This document shows positions 26,255-33,519 of a DNA stretch of 43,605 nucleotides, one piece after another. Positions within the stretch are counted from its first letter, which is position 1, and each line of letters opens with the position of its first letter. This stretch comes from an uncultured Oscillospiraceae bacterium (GTDB taxonomy: Bacteria; Bacillota; Clostridia; Oscillospirales; Ruminococcaceae): assembly GCA_910578755.1 (NCBI GenBank), contig CAJTSZ010000004.1:1-43605 (forward strand), in the 5' to 3' direction. The translations under genes were made by a program, and so were the position numbers. The notes under the pieces were generated by a model. The model did no database searches and was not told where the DNA came from. It saw nothing but the letters and a program-made list of their open reading frames with translations.

Positions 26255-27412
26255 ATGGAAAAAATTTACCTGGATAATGGGAGCACCTCCTTCCCCAAAG
26301 CGCCGGGGGTAAGCGATGCTGTAAAATTTTTTATGGACCAGGTGGGCGCCAATGTCAACCGGGGCGGCTATGAAAGTGCTTACTCTGCCGAGGATGTAAT
26401 TATGGAAACCAGGGAACGGTTGTGCCGCCTGTTCCATTTTGGCAAACGGCTGAAAAACGTTATTTTTACCCCTAGCGTTACCTATTCTTTAAACAGTATT
26501 ATTAAAGGCTGGCTCCAGCCTGGCGACCATGTGCTGGTTGGTTCCTTGGAGCACAACGCCATGATGCGCCCTTTAGTGCAGATGGAGAGTATAGGCGTCG
26601 CCTTTGACCGCATTCCCGCCAACGAGGAGGGCCGGATGCTGGTGGAGGAAATTGAGCCGCTGATACGCCCTAACACAAAGGGTATTTTGACACTTCATGG
26701 TTCCAATGTGTGCGGTTCCATAACCCCATTGCAGCAGGTGGGGGAAATATGCCAAAGGCACAACATTAAGTTTGTGGTAGACGCCGCCCAAACCGCCGGC
26801 GTTTTCCCTATTGATATGGAAGCCATGCACATTGACGTTTTGGCCTTTACCGGACACAAAAGCCTCCTTGGCCCCCAAGGCATTGGCGGTTTCCTCCTTA
26901 CCGATGAAATGGCCCGCGAAATTCGCCCGGTAATTACCGGAGGAACCGGCAGCGTTTCTGATTCCGAGGAACAGCCCGACTTTTTGCCGGATAAGTTTGA
27001 ATCGGGCACCATGAATATCCCGGGTATTTTTGGCCTTCATGCCGCCTTGGGCTATCTGGAGCAAAGAGGCATTGAAAATATCCGCGCCCACGAGCTTTCC
27101 CTGGCCTGCGCCTTTATAGAAAAGGTAAAGGACATCCCCGGTGTGCGGGTGGTGGGCCCAGGCCCGGAGGAGGAGAGGGCCCCCGTTGTTTCCCTGGACT
27201 TTACCGCGGGGGATAACGCCGAGGTAGCCTTTATCCTGGAAAGCCAGTACGGAATTATGACCCGCTGCGGCCTGCATTGCGCGCCCAACGCCCACAAAAC
27301 CCTAAAAACCTTCCCCCAGGGAACCGTGCGTTTTACCTTTGGCTGGGCCAATACAATGGAGGAAGTAGAGGCGGCGGCCGGGGCCGTTGCAAAAGCAGCC
27401 CCAAGGCCATAA
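26255..27412 (+). CDS. Class V aminotransferase, cysteine desulfurase family
   Basis: The 385-residue product is a PLP enzyme of the NifS/CsdB-like class V fold, which removes sulfur from cysteine or selenium from selenocysteine. YLDNGSTSFPKAP opens the domain. VVDAAQTAGVFPIDM holds the cofactor Asp and Gln, and FTGHKSLLGPQGIGG contains the PLP-binding Lys. RCGLHCAPNAHKTL near residue 335 carries Cys in the active-site loop. ESGTMNIPGIFGL is also family-typical. It is divergent from yedE and directly upstream of the glycine reductase leader. A role in supplying selenium or sulfur for selenoprotein synthesis is inferred; selenocysteine lyase cannot be told apart from cysteine desulfurase here. 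AGGAAGGA precedes the ATG. Confidence 0.85.
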   Translation: MEKIYLDNGSTSFPKAPGVSDAVKFFMDQVGANVNRGGYESAYSAEDVIMETRERLCRLFHFGKRLKNVIFTPSVTYSLNSIIKGWLQPGDHVLVGSLEHNAMMRPLVQMESIGVAFDRIPANEEGRMLVEEIEPLIRPNTKGILTLHGSNVCGSITPLQQVGEICQRHNIKFVVDAAQTAGVFPIDMEAMHIDVLAFTGHKSLLGPQGIGGFLLTDEMAREIRPVITGGTGSVSDSEEQPDFLPDKFESGTMNIPGIFGLHAALGYLEQRGIENIRAHELSLACAFIEKVKDIPGVRVVGPGPEEERAPVVSLDFTAGDNAEVAFILESQYGIMTRCGLHCAPNAHKTLKTFPQGTVRFTFGWANTMEEVEAAAGAVAKAAPRP

Positions 27413-27530
27413 ATCGGCAGTGCTATAGGCTTTTTCAATATTTACAATGGCAAAATAGATTTTATCTATAATTTTGGCAAAATTAATAAAAATAAAGTGT
27501 TAAAAATCGCACAATAAGCAGTTTGCCCAC

Positions 27531-27559
27531 TTGCAAATTGCTGGCAAATTGGTTATAAT
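27531..27559 (+). promoter_or_regulatory. Sigma-A promoter of the glycine reductase operon
   Basis: TTGCAA (27531-27536) and TATAAT (27554-27559) are separated by 17 bp. Transcription would start near 27566, giving a leader of about 375 nt that contains the glycine riboswitch. Confidence 0.85.
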
Positions 27560-27574
27560 ATTGGCAAAGGATTG

Positions 27575-27610
27575 GTTTTCTCTATGGGAGTGCGAACTTC
27601 CATAGAAAAC
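27575..27610 (+). ncRNA. 5' leader hairpin before the riboswitch
   Basis: GTTTTCTCTATGGGAG (27575-27590) pairs with CTTCCATAGAAAAC (27597-27610) around a 6-nt loop with a bulge. It lies at the predicted 5' end of the grd transcript, before the glycine aptamers. It may protect the RNA end. It has no T-run and is not a terminator. Confidence 0.55.
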
Positions 27611-27661
27611 ATCAATAACAATGCCAAGCCTGTTAAAAGTTCATATAGTTTGGATGACGAC

Positions 27662-27836
27662 TGCGGGAGATTCAGGCTTGGTGAAAAGACAAGCCTGTGC
27701 CGAAGGAATAAGTCAGGCAAAATGCCATTTGCCGGCGAAGATCTCAGGAACAAGTACCGCAGCCCGACAAATCTCTGGAAAGCGCAAGCGCCGATGGGGC
27801 AACCGAAAGGGAATCTCTCAGGTTTATGAACAGAGC
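27662..27836 (+). ncRNA. Tandem glycine riboswitch
   Basis: Two aptamers are recognisable. The first (27662-27761) is closed by TGCGG/CCGCA and contains a GGCTTG/CAAGCC arm, GCCGAAGGAATAAGTC and ATCTCAGGAACAAGTACC. The second (about 27763-27836) is closed by CTCTG (27773-27777) and CAGAG (27831-27835) and contains GCCGATGGGGCAA...CTCTCAGGTTTATGAACAGAG-type conserved elements. The CCGAAGG/CCGATGGGG and CTCAGG signatures match the known glycine riboswitch. Its position upstream of glycine reductase genes fits glycine-induced expression. The second P1 strand overlaps the terminator described next. Confidence 0.92.
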
Positions 27837-27871
27837 AAAAGGCTGAGAGATGTTTTTTGCTCTGCTTTTTT
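27831..27871 (+). terminator. Riboswitch-controlled intrinsic terminator
   Basis: CAGAGCAAAA (27831-27840) is the exact reverse complement of TTTTGCTCTG (27855-27864), followed by CTTTTTTA. Its 5' arm shares CAGAG with the P1 stem of the second glycine aptamer. Glycine-bound aptamer and terminator are therefore mutually exclusive, which predicts an ON switch: glycine allows read-through into grdX and the rest. Confidence 0.88.
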
Positions 27872-27942
27872 ATGCTCCAAGGAAAATTACCCAAAGAGCG
27901 CAAAGCAGTAAGGCGGCAGAAATTTTAGGAGAATTTACCGTT

Positions 27943-28320
27943 ATGAATTTTGTTGTCATTACTAATAATCCGCTTGTATATGAAAAGTATAAGGACGAGC
28001 TGAATGTGGACTATGCCGATATTCCCTTCCGGGATGTGCTGTGCAAGGTACGGGACATGGTTTACGCTGGCCACCCTTTGCTTACCCACCCCCTTTCCGG
28101 CAGCGTGAAACCCCACGAAACGCCTTACAAATCCGTATTAGTGGGAACAAAACCCGGTAAAATGGAGCAGCGGGACGCAAGTATTATTGAAAACAGCATT
28201 ATTACTGCCGATAAATTCGCCGAAAAATTCCCCAATATGCCCCAGCATGTTCGGGAGGACTTCCAGCTTATTGACTGCACGCTGATTACCAGCGGCATTG
28301 ACGCGGTGCTTAGGAGATAA
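27943..28320 (+). CDS. grdX: GrdX family protein
   Basis: GrdX is a small protein conserved at the head of glycine reductase operons; its biochemical role is not established. The 125-residue product shows the family features: MNFVVITNNPLVYEKY at the start, DIPFRDVLCKVRDMVYAGHPLLTHPLSGS in the middle, KPHETPYKSVLV and the C-terminal DFQLIDCTLITSGI. The start at 27943 has AGGAG about 11 bp upstream. It is the first gene after the riboswitch terminator. grdE follows after about 70 bp. Identity rests on these motifs and the position. Confidence 0.93.
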   Translation: MNFVVITNNPLVYEKYKDELNVDYADIPFRDVLCKVRDMVYAGHPLLTHPLSGSVKPHETPYKSVLVGTKPGKMEQRDASIIENSIITADKFAEKFPNMPQHVREDFQLIDCTLITSGIDAVLRR

Positions 28321-28389
28321 TTATGGCTTTATTAAATCTTAGGATTTAGTTTAGATTATGAAAGGGTAAATTTTAAGGAGGTGTTCATT

Positions 28390-29676
28390 TTGACTAAATT
28401 GGAGTTAGGTAATATTATTATCAATGACATTCAATTTTCAAATGAAAAATCAAAAGTTGAGAACGGCGTACTGTACGTTAACCAAGAAGAAATTAAACAA
28501 ATTGCTTTGGAAGATGAAAACATTGCTTCCTGCGAAGTTTTCATTGCTCGTCCAGGCGAAAGCGTAAGAATCACCCCTGTTAAAGACGTTATTGAACCAC
28601 GTGTTAAAGTAGAAGGCCCAGGCGGCATTTTCCCAGGCTGGATTGCTAAAGTTGACACCGTAGGCTCCGGCAGAACCCACGTTCTGAAAGGCGCCGCTGT
28701 TGTTACAACAGGTAAAATTGTAGGCTTCCAGGAAGGTATTATTGATATGTCCGGCCCTGGCGCAGACTACACCCCATTCTCCAAAACATACAACCTGGTT
28801 GTTAAAATGGAACCAGTAGAAGGCCTGAAACAGCACGAGCATGAATACGCTCTGCGTATTGCTGGCTTCAAAATTGCCTGCTTCCTGGGCGAACTGGGCA
28901 AAAACGTTACACCAGACGAAGTTGAAACCTTCGAGTTTGCTAACCTGGTTGAAAGCGCTAAAATGTACCCAGAGCTCCCAAGGGTTGCTTATGTTCAGAT
29001 GCTCCAGTCCCAGGGCTTGCTGCATGACACATACGTATACGGCGTAGACGCTAAAAGAACATTGACAACAATGATCAACCCATTGGAAACAATGGACGGC
29101 GCTATCGTTTCCGGTAACTGCGTATCTTCCTGCGACAAAAACCCAACCTATGTTCACCTGAACAACAGAGTTATCCGCGAACTGTTTAAGGCTCACGGCA
29201 AAACTTTGAACTTCATGGGCATGATCATCACCAACGAAAACGTTTACCTGGCAGATAAAGAACGTTCTTCCAACTGGTCTGCTAAACTGGCAGAATACCT
29301 TGGCTGCGACGGCGTTATTATCTCTCAGGAAGGCTTCGGTAACCCAGATACCGACCTTATTATGAACACAAAGAAAATTGAAGCTAAAGGCATTAAAACT
29401 GTTATTATTACAGACGAATATGCTGGCCGCGACGGTAAATCCCAGTCCCTGGCTGACGCTGACGCTTCCGCTAACGCTGTTGTTACCGGCGGTAACGCTA
29501 ACCAGGTAATCGTACTGCCTCCAATGGAAACAGTATATGGTCACCTCCACTTTGTAGATACTATCGCTGGTGGTTCTGCAAACAACATTGACGCTCACGG
29601 TAACATCACCGTAGAAATTCAGGCTATTACCGGTGCTACAAACGAAACCGGCTTCCATAACCTGAGCGCAAGATAA
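28390..29676 (+). CDS. grdE: Glycine reductase component B, proprotein GrdE
   Basis: GrdE is the proprotein of the two small subunits of substrate-specific component B. Component B binds glycine as a Schiff base and passes the two-carbon unit to the selenol of GrdA. In the family, self-cleavage at a Cys generates a carbonyl (pyruvoyl-type) cofactor; here the matching site is GNCVSSCDKN with Cys244. The product has 428 residues. The start is TTG 28390 (MTKLELGNIIINDIQF), because AAGGAGG (28375-28381) is correctly spaced for it and overlaps the GTG at 28381. It lies 20 bp before grdB. Codon use (GAA, GCT, CCA, GTT) suggests high expression. Confidence 0.96.
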   Translation: MTKLELGNIIINDIQFSNEKSKVENGVLYVNQEEIKQIALEDENIASCEVFIARPGESVRITPVKDVIEPRVKVEGPGGIFPGWIAKVDTVGSGRTHVLKGAAVVTTGKIVGFQEGIIDMSGPGADYTPFSKTYNLVVKMEPVEGLKQHEHEYALRIAGFKIACFLGELGKNVTPDEVETFEFANLVESAKMYPELPRVAYVQMLQSQGLLHDTYVYGVDAKRTLTTMINPLETMDGAIVSGNCVSSCDKNPTYVHLNNRVIRELFKAHGKTLNFMGMIITNENVYLADKERSSNWSAKLAEYLGCDGVIISQEGFGNPDTDLIMNTKKIEAKGIKTVIITDEYAGRDGKSQSLADADASANAVVTGGNANQVIVLPPMETVYGHLHFVDTIAGGSANNIDAHGNITVEIQAITGATNETGFHNLSAR

Positions 29677-29696
29677 GGGAAGGGAGTAAGAACATT

Positions 29697-31013
29697 ATGA
29701 GTAAAATTAAAATTGTTCAATATATCAACCAGTTCTTTGCTCAAATTGGCGGCGAAGAAAAAGCTGATATTAAACCAGAATTAAGAGAAGGCGTTGTTGG
29801 CCCAGGTTTGGCATTCAACCAGGCTTTTGGCGACGAAGCTGAAATTGTTGCTACCGTTATCTGCGGTGACTCCTACTTTGGTGAAAACCTGGAAAAAGCT
29901 CAGGCAGAAGTAATCGAAATGGTTAAATCTGTTAACCCAGACATGTTTATTGCTGGCCCTGCTTTTAACGCTGGCCGTTACGGCGTAGCTTGCGGCACCA
30001 TTGCCAATGCTGTTAAAAACGAACTGAACATCCCAGTTCTTACCGGTATGTACATTGAAAACCCAGGCGCTGATATGTTCAAAAAAGAAATCTACATTGT
30101 AGAAACCAAAAACAGCGCTGCTGGTATGAGAGATGCCGTTAAGAAAATGGCTCCTTTGGCTCTGAAGCTGGCAAAAGGCGAAGAAATTAAATCCTCCGTT
30201 GAAGAAGGCTATATGCCAAATGGCATTCGCGTAAACCTGTTTGAAAAAGAATGCGGCGCTGCCCGTGCTGTTAAAATGCTGGTTGCTAAGCTGAACGATA
30301 AACCTTTCGTTACAGAATTCCCAATGCCAGACTTTGACCGCGTAGATCCAAACCCAGCTGTAAAAGATATGGCTCACGCTACTGTTGCTCTGTGCACATC
30401 CGGCGGTACCGTTCCTCACGGCAACCCTGACAGAATTGAATCCTCCTCCGCTTCCAAATACGGCGAATACGACATTGAAGGCGTTATGGACCTGAAGGAA
30501 GGCGAATGGGAAACTGCTCACGGCGGTTACGACCCAGTATATGCTAACGAAGACTCTGACCGCGTTCTCCCTGTAGACGTTATGAGAGACTTTGAAAAAG
30601 AAGGCAGAATTGGCAAACTGTACCACTACTTCTATACCACAGTTGGTAACGGTACTGCTGTTCTTTCCTCCAAAAAATTTGCTGAGGAGTATGCTGCTAA
30701 AATGAAAGCAGACGGCGTGGACTGCGTTATCATGACTTCTACCTGAGGTACCTGCACACGTTGCGGCGCAACGATGGTAAAAGAAATTGAAAGAGCTGGC
30801 CTGCCAGTAGTTCATATCTGCACAGTTACACCTATCTCTATGACAGTTGGCGCGAACAGGATTGTTCCAGCTATCGCTATCCCTCACCCACTGGGCAACC
30901 CAGCCCTCTCCATGGAAGAGGAAAAAGTTATTAGAAGAAAAATCTGTGAAACTGCTTTGAAAGCTTTGGAAACAGAAGTTTCTGAGCAGACTATCTTCGA
31001 CGTTAAATACTAA
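29697..31013 (+). CDS. grdB: Glycine reductase component B selenoprotein GrdB
   Basis: GrdB is the selenocysteine subunit of component B. Reading through TGA at 30744-30746 gives 438 residues with Sec350. The context TST-Sec-GTCTRCGATM is the known GrdB active site (UxxCxxC). Both halves are in the same frame and the downstream part is clearly coding (EIERAGLPVVHICTVTPISM). A SECIS-like hairpin follows the UGA. Calling two ORFs or a pseudogene would be wrong. It needs SelA-D, which are not in this window. AAGGGAG precedes the ATG at 29697. grdE lies directly upstream and trxB 75 bp downstream. Confidence 0.97.
30744..30773 (+). promoter_or_regulatory. UGA-Sec codon and SECIS hairpin in grdB
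   Basis: TGA is at 30744-30746. CGTTGC (30759-30764) and GCAACG (30768-30773) form a perfect 6-bp stem with apical GGC, beginning 13 nt after the UGA. The short distance and G-rich apical loop fit the bacterial SECIS recognised by SelB. Confidence 0.8.
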
Positions 31014-31023
31014 TTGCTGTAGT

Positions 31024-31060
31024 TGACCGGCGGCGGGCATAAGCCAGCCGCCCGGTCTCT
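31024..31060 (+). other. GC-rich hairpin between grdB and trxB
   Basis: GACCGGCGGCGGGC and GCCAGCCGCCCGGTC pair with two bulges over a 4-nt loop. No T-run follows, so it is more likely to affect mRNA stability or partial termination than to end the transcript. Confidence 0.45.
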
Positions 31061-31088
31061 AAAATAAAATCACAAGGAGACTACTACA

Positions 31089-32036
31089 ATGGATATGCAG
31101 AATGTTTACGACATCATCATTATTGGTGCTGGTCCTGCTGGTCTTACCTCCGCCCTTTACGCTGGCAGAGCAAGAATGAAAACCTTGCTTATTGAAAAAG
31201 AGAAAGACGGCGGCCAAATCGTTATTACTAACGAAATTGAAAACTACCCAGGCGCTGAAGAAGAAGAATCTGGCCCATCCTTAATTGCAAGAATGACCAA
31301 ACAGGTAGAAAAATTTGGCGCTGACCGCGTATTCGACACCATTGTTGATGTTGAACTGGAAGGCAAAGTAAAACACCTGAAAGGCAACAAAGGTGACTAC
31401 TATGCTAAAACTGTAATCATTGCTACTGGTGCATCTCCACGGCCAATTGGCTGCCCAGGTGAAAAAGAATTCACCGGTAAAGGTGTTTCTTACTGCGCAA
31501 CTTGTGATGCTAACTTCTTTGAAGATTTTGAAGTATTTGTAGTAGGCGGCGGCGATTCTGCCGTTGAAGAAGCAATGTACCTGACAAAATTCGCAAGAAA
31601 AGTTACTTTGATCCACAGACGTGCAGAGCTTAGAGCTGCTAAATCCATTCAGGAAAAAGCATTCAAAAACCCCAAAATGGACTTTATGTGGAACTCTACA
31701 GTTGAAGAAATCCGCGGCGACGGCGTTGTTAACAGCATGATTATTAAAGATACTGTTACCGGCGAAACCCGCGAAGTTGTTGCAGATGAAGACGACGGTA
31801 CTTTTGGTATTTTTGTATTCATTGGCTTCGACCCCAAATCCCAGCTGTTTGAAGGCAAAGTAGAAATGAAAAACCGTTACATTGTAACTGACCAAAACAT
31901 GCACACCAACGTACCTGGCGTATTTGCTGCTGGCGACGTTATTGTGAAGAACCTGCGTCAGGTTGTAACAGCTTGCGGCGACGGTGCCATTGCAGCTACC
32001 GAAGCTCAAAGATACGTTGAAGAAATGGAAGACTAA
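31089..32036 (+). CDS. trxB: Thioredoxin reductase
   Basis: TrxB passes electrons from NAD(P)H through FAD to thioredoxin, here to re-reduce the selenoproteins after each glycine reductase turnover. The 315-residue product has the FAD motif GAGPAGLTSALYAGR, the redox pair CATC (Cys136, Cys139), the pyridine nucleotide motif GGGDSAVEEA with HRRAELRA (the HRR...R pattern favours NADPH) and the C-terminal FAAGDV. AAGGAG precedes the ATG. It lies inside the grd operon between grdB and trxA, the classic order for glycine reducers. Confidence 0.96.
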   Translation: MDMQNVYDIIIIGAGPAGLTSALYAGRARMKTLLIEKEKDGGQIVITNEIENYPGAEEEESGPSLIARMTKQVEKFGADRVFDTIVDVELEGKVKHLKGNKGDYYAKTVIIATGASPRPIGCPGEKEFTGKGVSYCATCDANFFEDFEVFVVGGGDSAVEEAMYLTKFARKVTLIHRRAELRAAKSIQEKAFKNPKMDFMWNSTVEEIRGDGVVNSMIIKDTVTGETREVVADEDDGTFGIFVFIGFDPKSQLFEGKVEMKNRYIVTDQNMHTNVPGVFAAGDVIVKNLRQVVTACGDGAIAATEAQRYVEEMED

Positions 32037-32072
32037 TTCCAATTTACTACTAATACAAAGGAGATTATCACA

Positions 32073-32396
32073 ATGATTGAATTGACCAAAGAAAACTGGG
32101 AACAGGAAATCACCAATGCAGAAGGCCTTATCTTTGTAGACTTCTACGGCGACGGCTGCGTACCATGCGCCGCTTTGATGCCACATGTTCATGAATTGGC
32201 TGAACAGTATGCTGACAGCAAACTGAAATTCTGCGCTATGAACACAACAAAAGCAAGAAGATTGGCTATTAAAGAAGGCATTATGGGCCTGCCTGTAATG
32301 GCTATTTACGAAAACGGCAAACAGGTAGAAACCCTGGTTAAAGAAGCCTGCACCCGTGAATCCATTACAGAACTTGTAGAAAAATACGCCAAATAG
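32073..32396 (+). CDS. trxA: Thioredoxin with GCVPC active site
   Basis: The 107-residue thioredoxin reduces component A (GrdA) in glycine reductase. Its active site is GCVPC (Cys29, Cys32) in place of the usual WCGPC. This variant is typical of thioredoxins dedicated to glycine reductase in Stickland anaerobes. The thioredoxin fold is otherwise normal (VDFYGDGCVPC, GIMGLPVMAIYENG with the cis-Pro). AAGGAG precedes the ATG, 36 bp after trxB. Dedicated use with TrxB and GrdA is inferred from context and the variant active site. Confidence 0.95.
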   Translation: MIELTKENWEQEITNAEGLIFVDFYGDGCVPCAALMPHVHELAEQYADSKLKFCAMNTTKARRLAIKEGIMGLPVMAIYENGKQVETLVKEACTRESITELVEKYAK

Positions 32397-32420
32397 TCTC
32401 GGTGATATTTATTTCCCCCA

Positions 32421-32520
32421 TTTGTTATAAACGTTAACAAATTTTGGAGTAGATACTATAGGGACAACCCTGTGGCCTTTGCTCCAACCAAAACCGATGT
32501 AAAGCGGAATAAGCCGCTTT
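32421..32520 (+). ncRNA. Structured leader upstream of grdA
   Basis: Three inverted repeats lie in the 157-bp trxA-grdA gap: TTTGTTA/TAACAAA (32421-32441), a two-tier element closed by TTGGAG/CTCCAA (32444-32487) with an inner AGGG/CCCT hairpin, and AAAGCGG/CCGCTTT (32501-32520). The last ends 20 bp before the grdA ribosome binding site. No T-run follows, so processing, stabilisation or translational control of grdA is more likely than termination. It matches no RNA family I recognise. Confidence 0.5.
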
Positions 32521-32553
32521 ATATAAACAAAATACTATAAGGAGGTAAGTCGT

Positions 32554-33027
32554 ATGGGCTTTTTAAATGGTAAAAAAGTTATCATTATTGGCGACCGTGA
32601 CGGCGTTCCAGGACCAGCTATTGAAGAATGCGTTAAAACAGCTGGCGCTGATGTAGTGTACTCCTCTACAGAATGCTTCGTCTGAACCGCCGCAGGTGCA
32701 ATGGACTTAGAGAATCAGAAAAGGGTTAAAGATTTCGCAGAACAGTATGGTGCAGAGAACATCGTTGTAGTTCTCGGCGCAGCTGAAGGTGAAGCAGCAG
32801 GTCTTGCTGCAGAAACCGTTACTGCCGGTGACCCAACATTCGCAGGTCCATTGACAGGGGTCCAGTTAGGACTCTCAGTTTTCCATGTTTGCGAACCACA
32901 AATCAAAGACGAAGTAGATGCTGGCGTTTATGACGAACAGGTTGGTATGATGGAAATGGTAATGGATGTTGATGATATCATCAGCGAAATGAGCAGCATC
33001 CGTGACGAATTCTGCAAATACCTCTAA
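32554..33027 (+). CDS. grdA: Glycine reductase component A selenoprotein GrdA
   Basis: GrdA is the small selenoprotein that carries the carboxymethyl group as a selenoether between components B and C. The ATG at 32554 has AAGGAGG with ideal spacing. Reading through TGA at 32683-32685 gives 157 residues with Sec44 in CFV-Sec, the CxxU redox motif of GrdA. Both halves are coding in one frame (GKKVIIIGDRDGVPGPAIEE before, AGAMDLENQKRVKDFAEQYG after). An obvious SECIS hairpin is not visible; only a weak one near 32689-32705 can be drawn. It is the last gene before a strong terminator. Confidence 0.97.
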
Positions 33028-33051
33028 TAGATAAAACCGAGATATGAGGGG

Positions 33052-33086
33052 GAAGCACAATGCTTTTAGCATTGTGCTTCTTTTTT
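33052..33086 (+). terminator. Intrinsic terminator after grdA
   Basis: GAAGCACAATGC (33052-33063) pairs exactly with GCATTGTGCTTC (33069-33080), followed by six T. It separates the riboswitch-controlled block grdX-grdA from grdCD. Confidence 0.93.
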
Positions 33087-33094
33087 ATTCCCAG

Positions 33095-33345
33095 GCGGCA
33101 AACCCTACAGCGGGCACCCGCTGTAAGTTTTGGGTCCAGGGTTTGGGGCTGAAAGCCCCATAAAGAAAAGGGGCATGGGTGCAGGGGCGGTGCGCCCTGC
33201 ACAGGAGGGGGTGGGCCGGGGAGGCCCCGCTGGTAGAGGATTGGAGGCAGCCAATGCCTCCAAAGGAATGGGGGCCTGGGGTTATTATAGGGGCCGGAGG
33301 GCCCCTAAAAGGGGCTTGGGATTTTCAACCCCTTTCTATGGCAAA
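33095..33345. repeat. Composite palindromic repeat copy between grdA and grdC
   Basis: No gene lies here. Modules seen elsewhere recur: CTACAGCGG...CCGCTGTAAG near 33104-33126, TGGGGCTGAAAGCCCCA at 33144-33160, a GGGGCC/GGCCCC-type stem, and GAGGATTGGAGGCAGC...GCCTCCAAAGGAATG near 33235-33270. The last matches the copy near 12.7 kb, and both end close to ACTATACAAAT. Confidence 0.65.
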
Positions 33346-33405
33346 ACTATACAAATTAAACATAAAAAAAGGTAAAAAATCGGCAAAATAAGAAAGCCTT
33401 ACTGC

Positions 33406-33434
33406 ATGACAAATACAACGCAAAATGTTATAAT
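33406..33434 (+). promoter_or_regulatory. Separate sigma-A promoter of grdCD
   Basis: ATGACA (33406-33411) and TATAAT (33429-33434) are separated by 17 bp. This lies after the grdA terminator and about 85 bp before grdC, giving grdCD their own transcription start near 33441. No second glycine aptamer is visible here. Confidence 0.75.
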
Positions 33435-33519
33435 TTAAGTACTGATATGGTACACTCTCCCTGTGTGCCTATGGGTAAACTTAAAAAAGTTCAAAATGAA
33501 ATGAGAGGCGTGAACTACA

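Noticed and set aside
30744..30746. In-frame stop suggesting two short grdB fragments
   Set aside because: The downstream part continues in the same frame with GrdB motifs, and the UGA sits at the known Sec position with a hairpin after it.
32683..32685. In-frame stop suggesting a grdA pseudogene
   Set aside because: The UGA lies in the CxxU position of GrdA and both sides are coding in one frame.
33130..33391. Glycine-rich open frames between grdA and grdC
   Set aside because: They follow the repeat sequence and have no ribosome binding site.
33435..33519. Second glycine riboswitch before grdC
   Set aside because: The roughly 80-nt leader lacks the CCGAAGG and CTCAGG aptamer signatures and a terminator.
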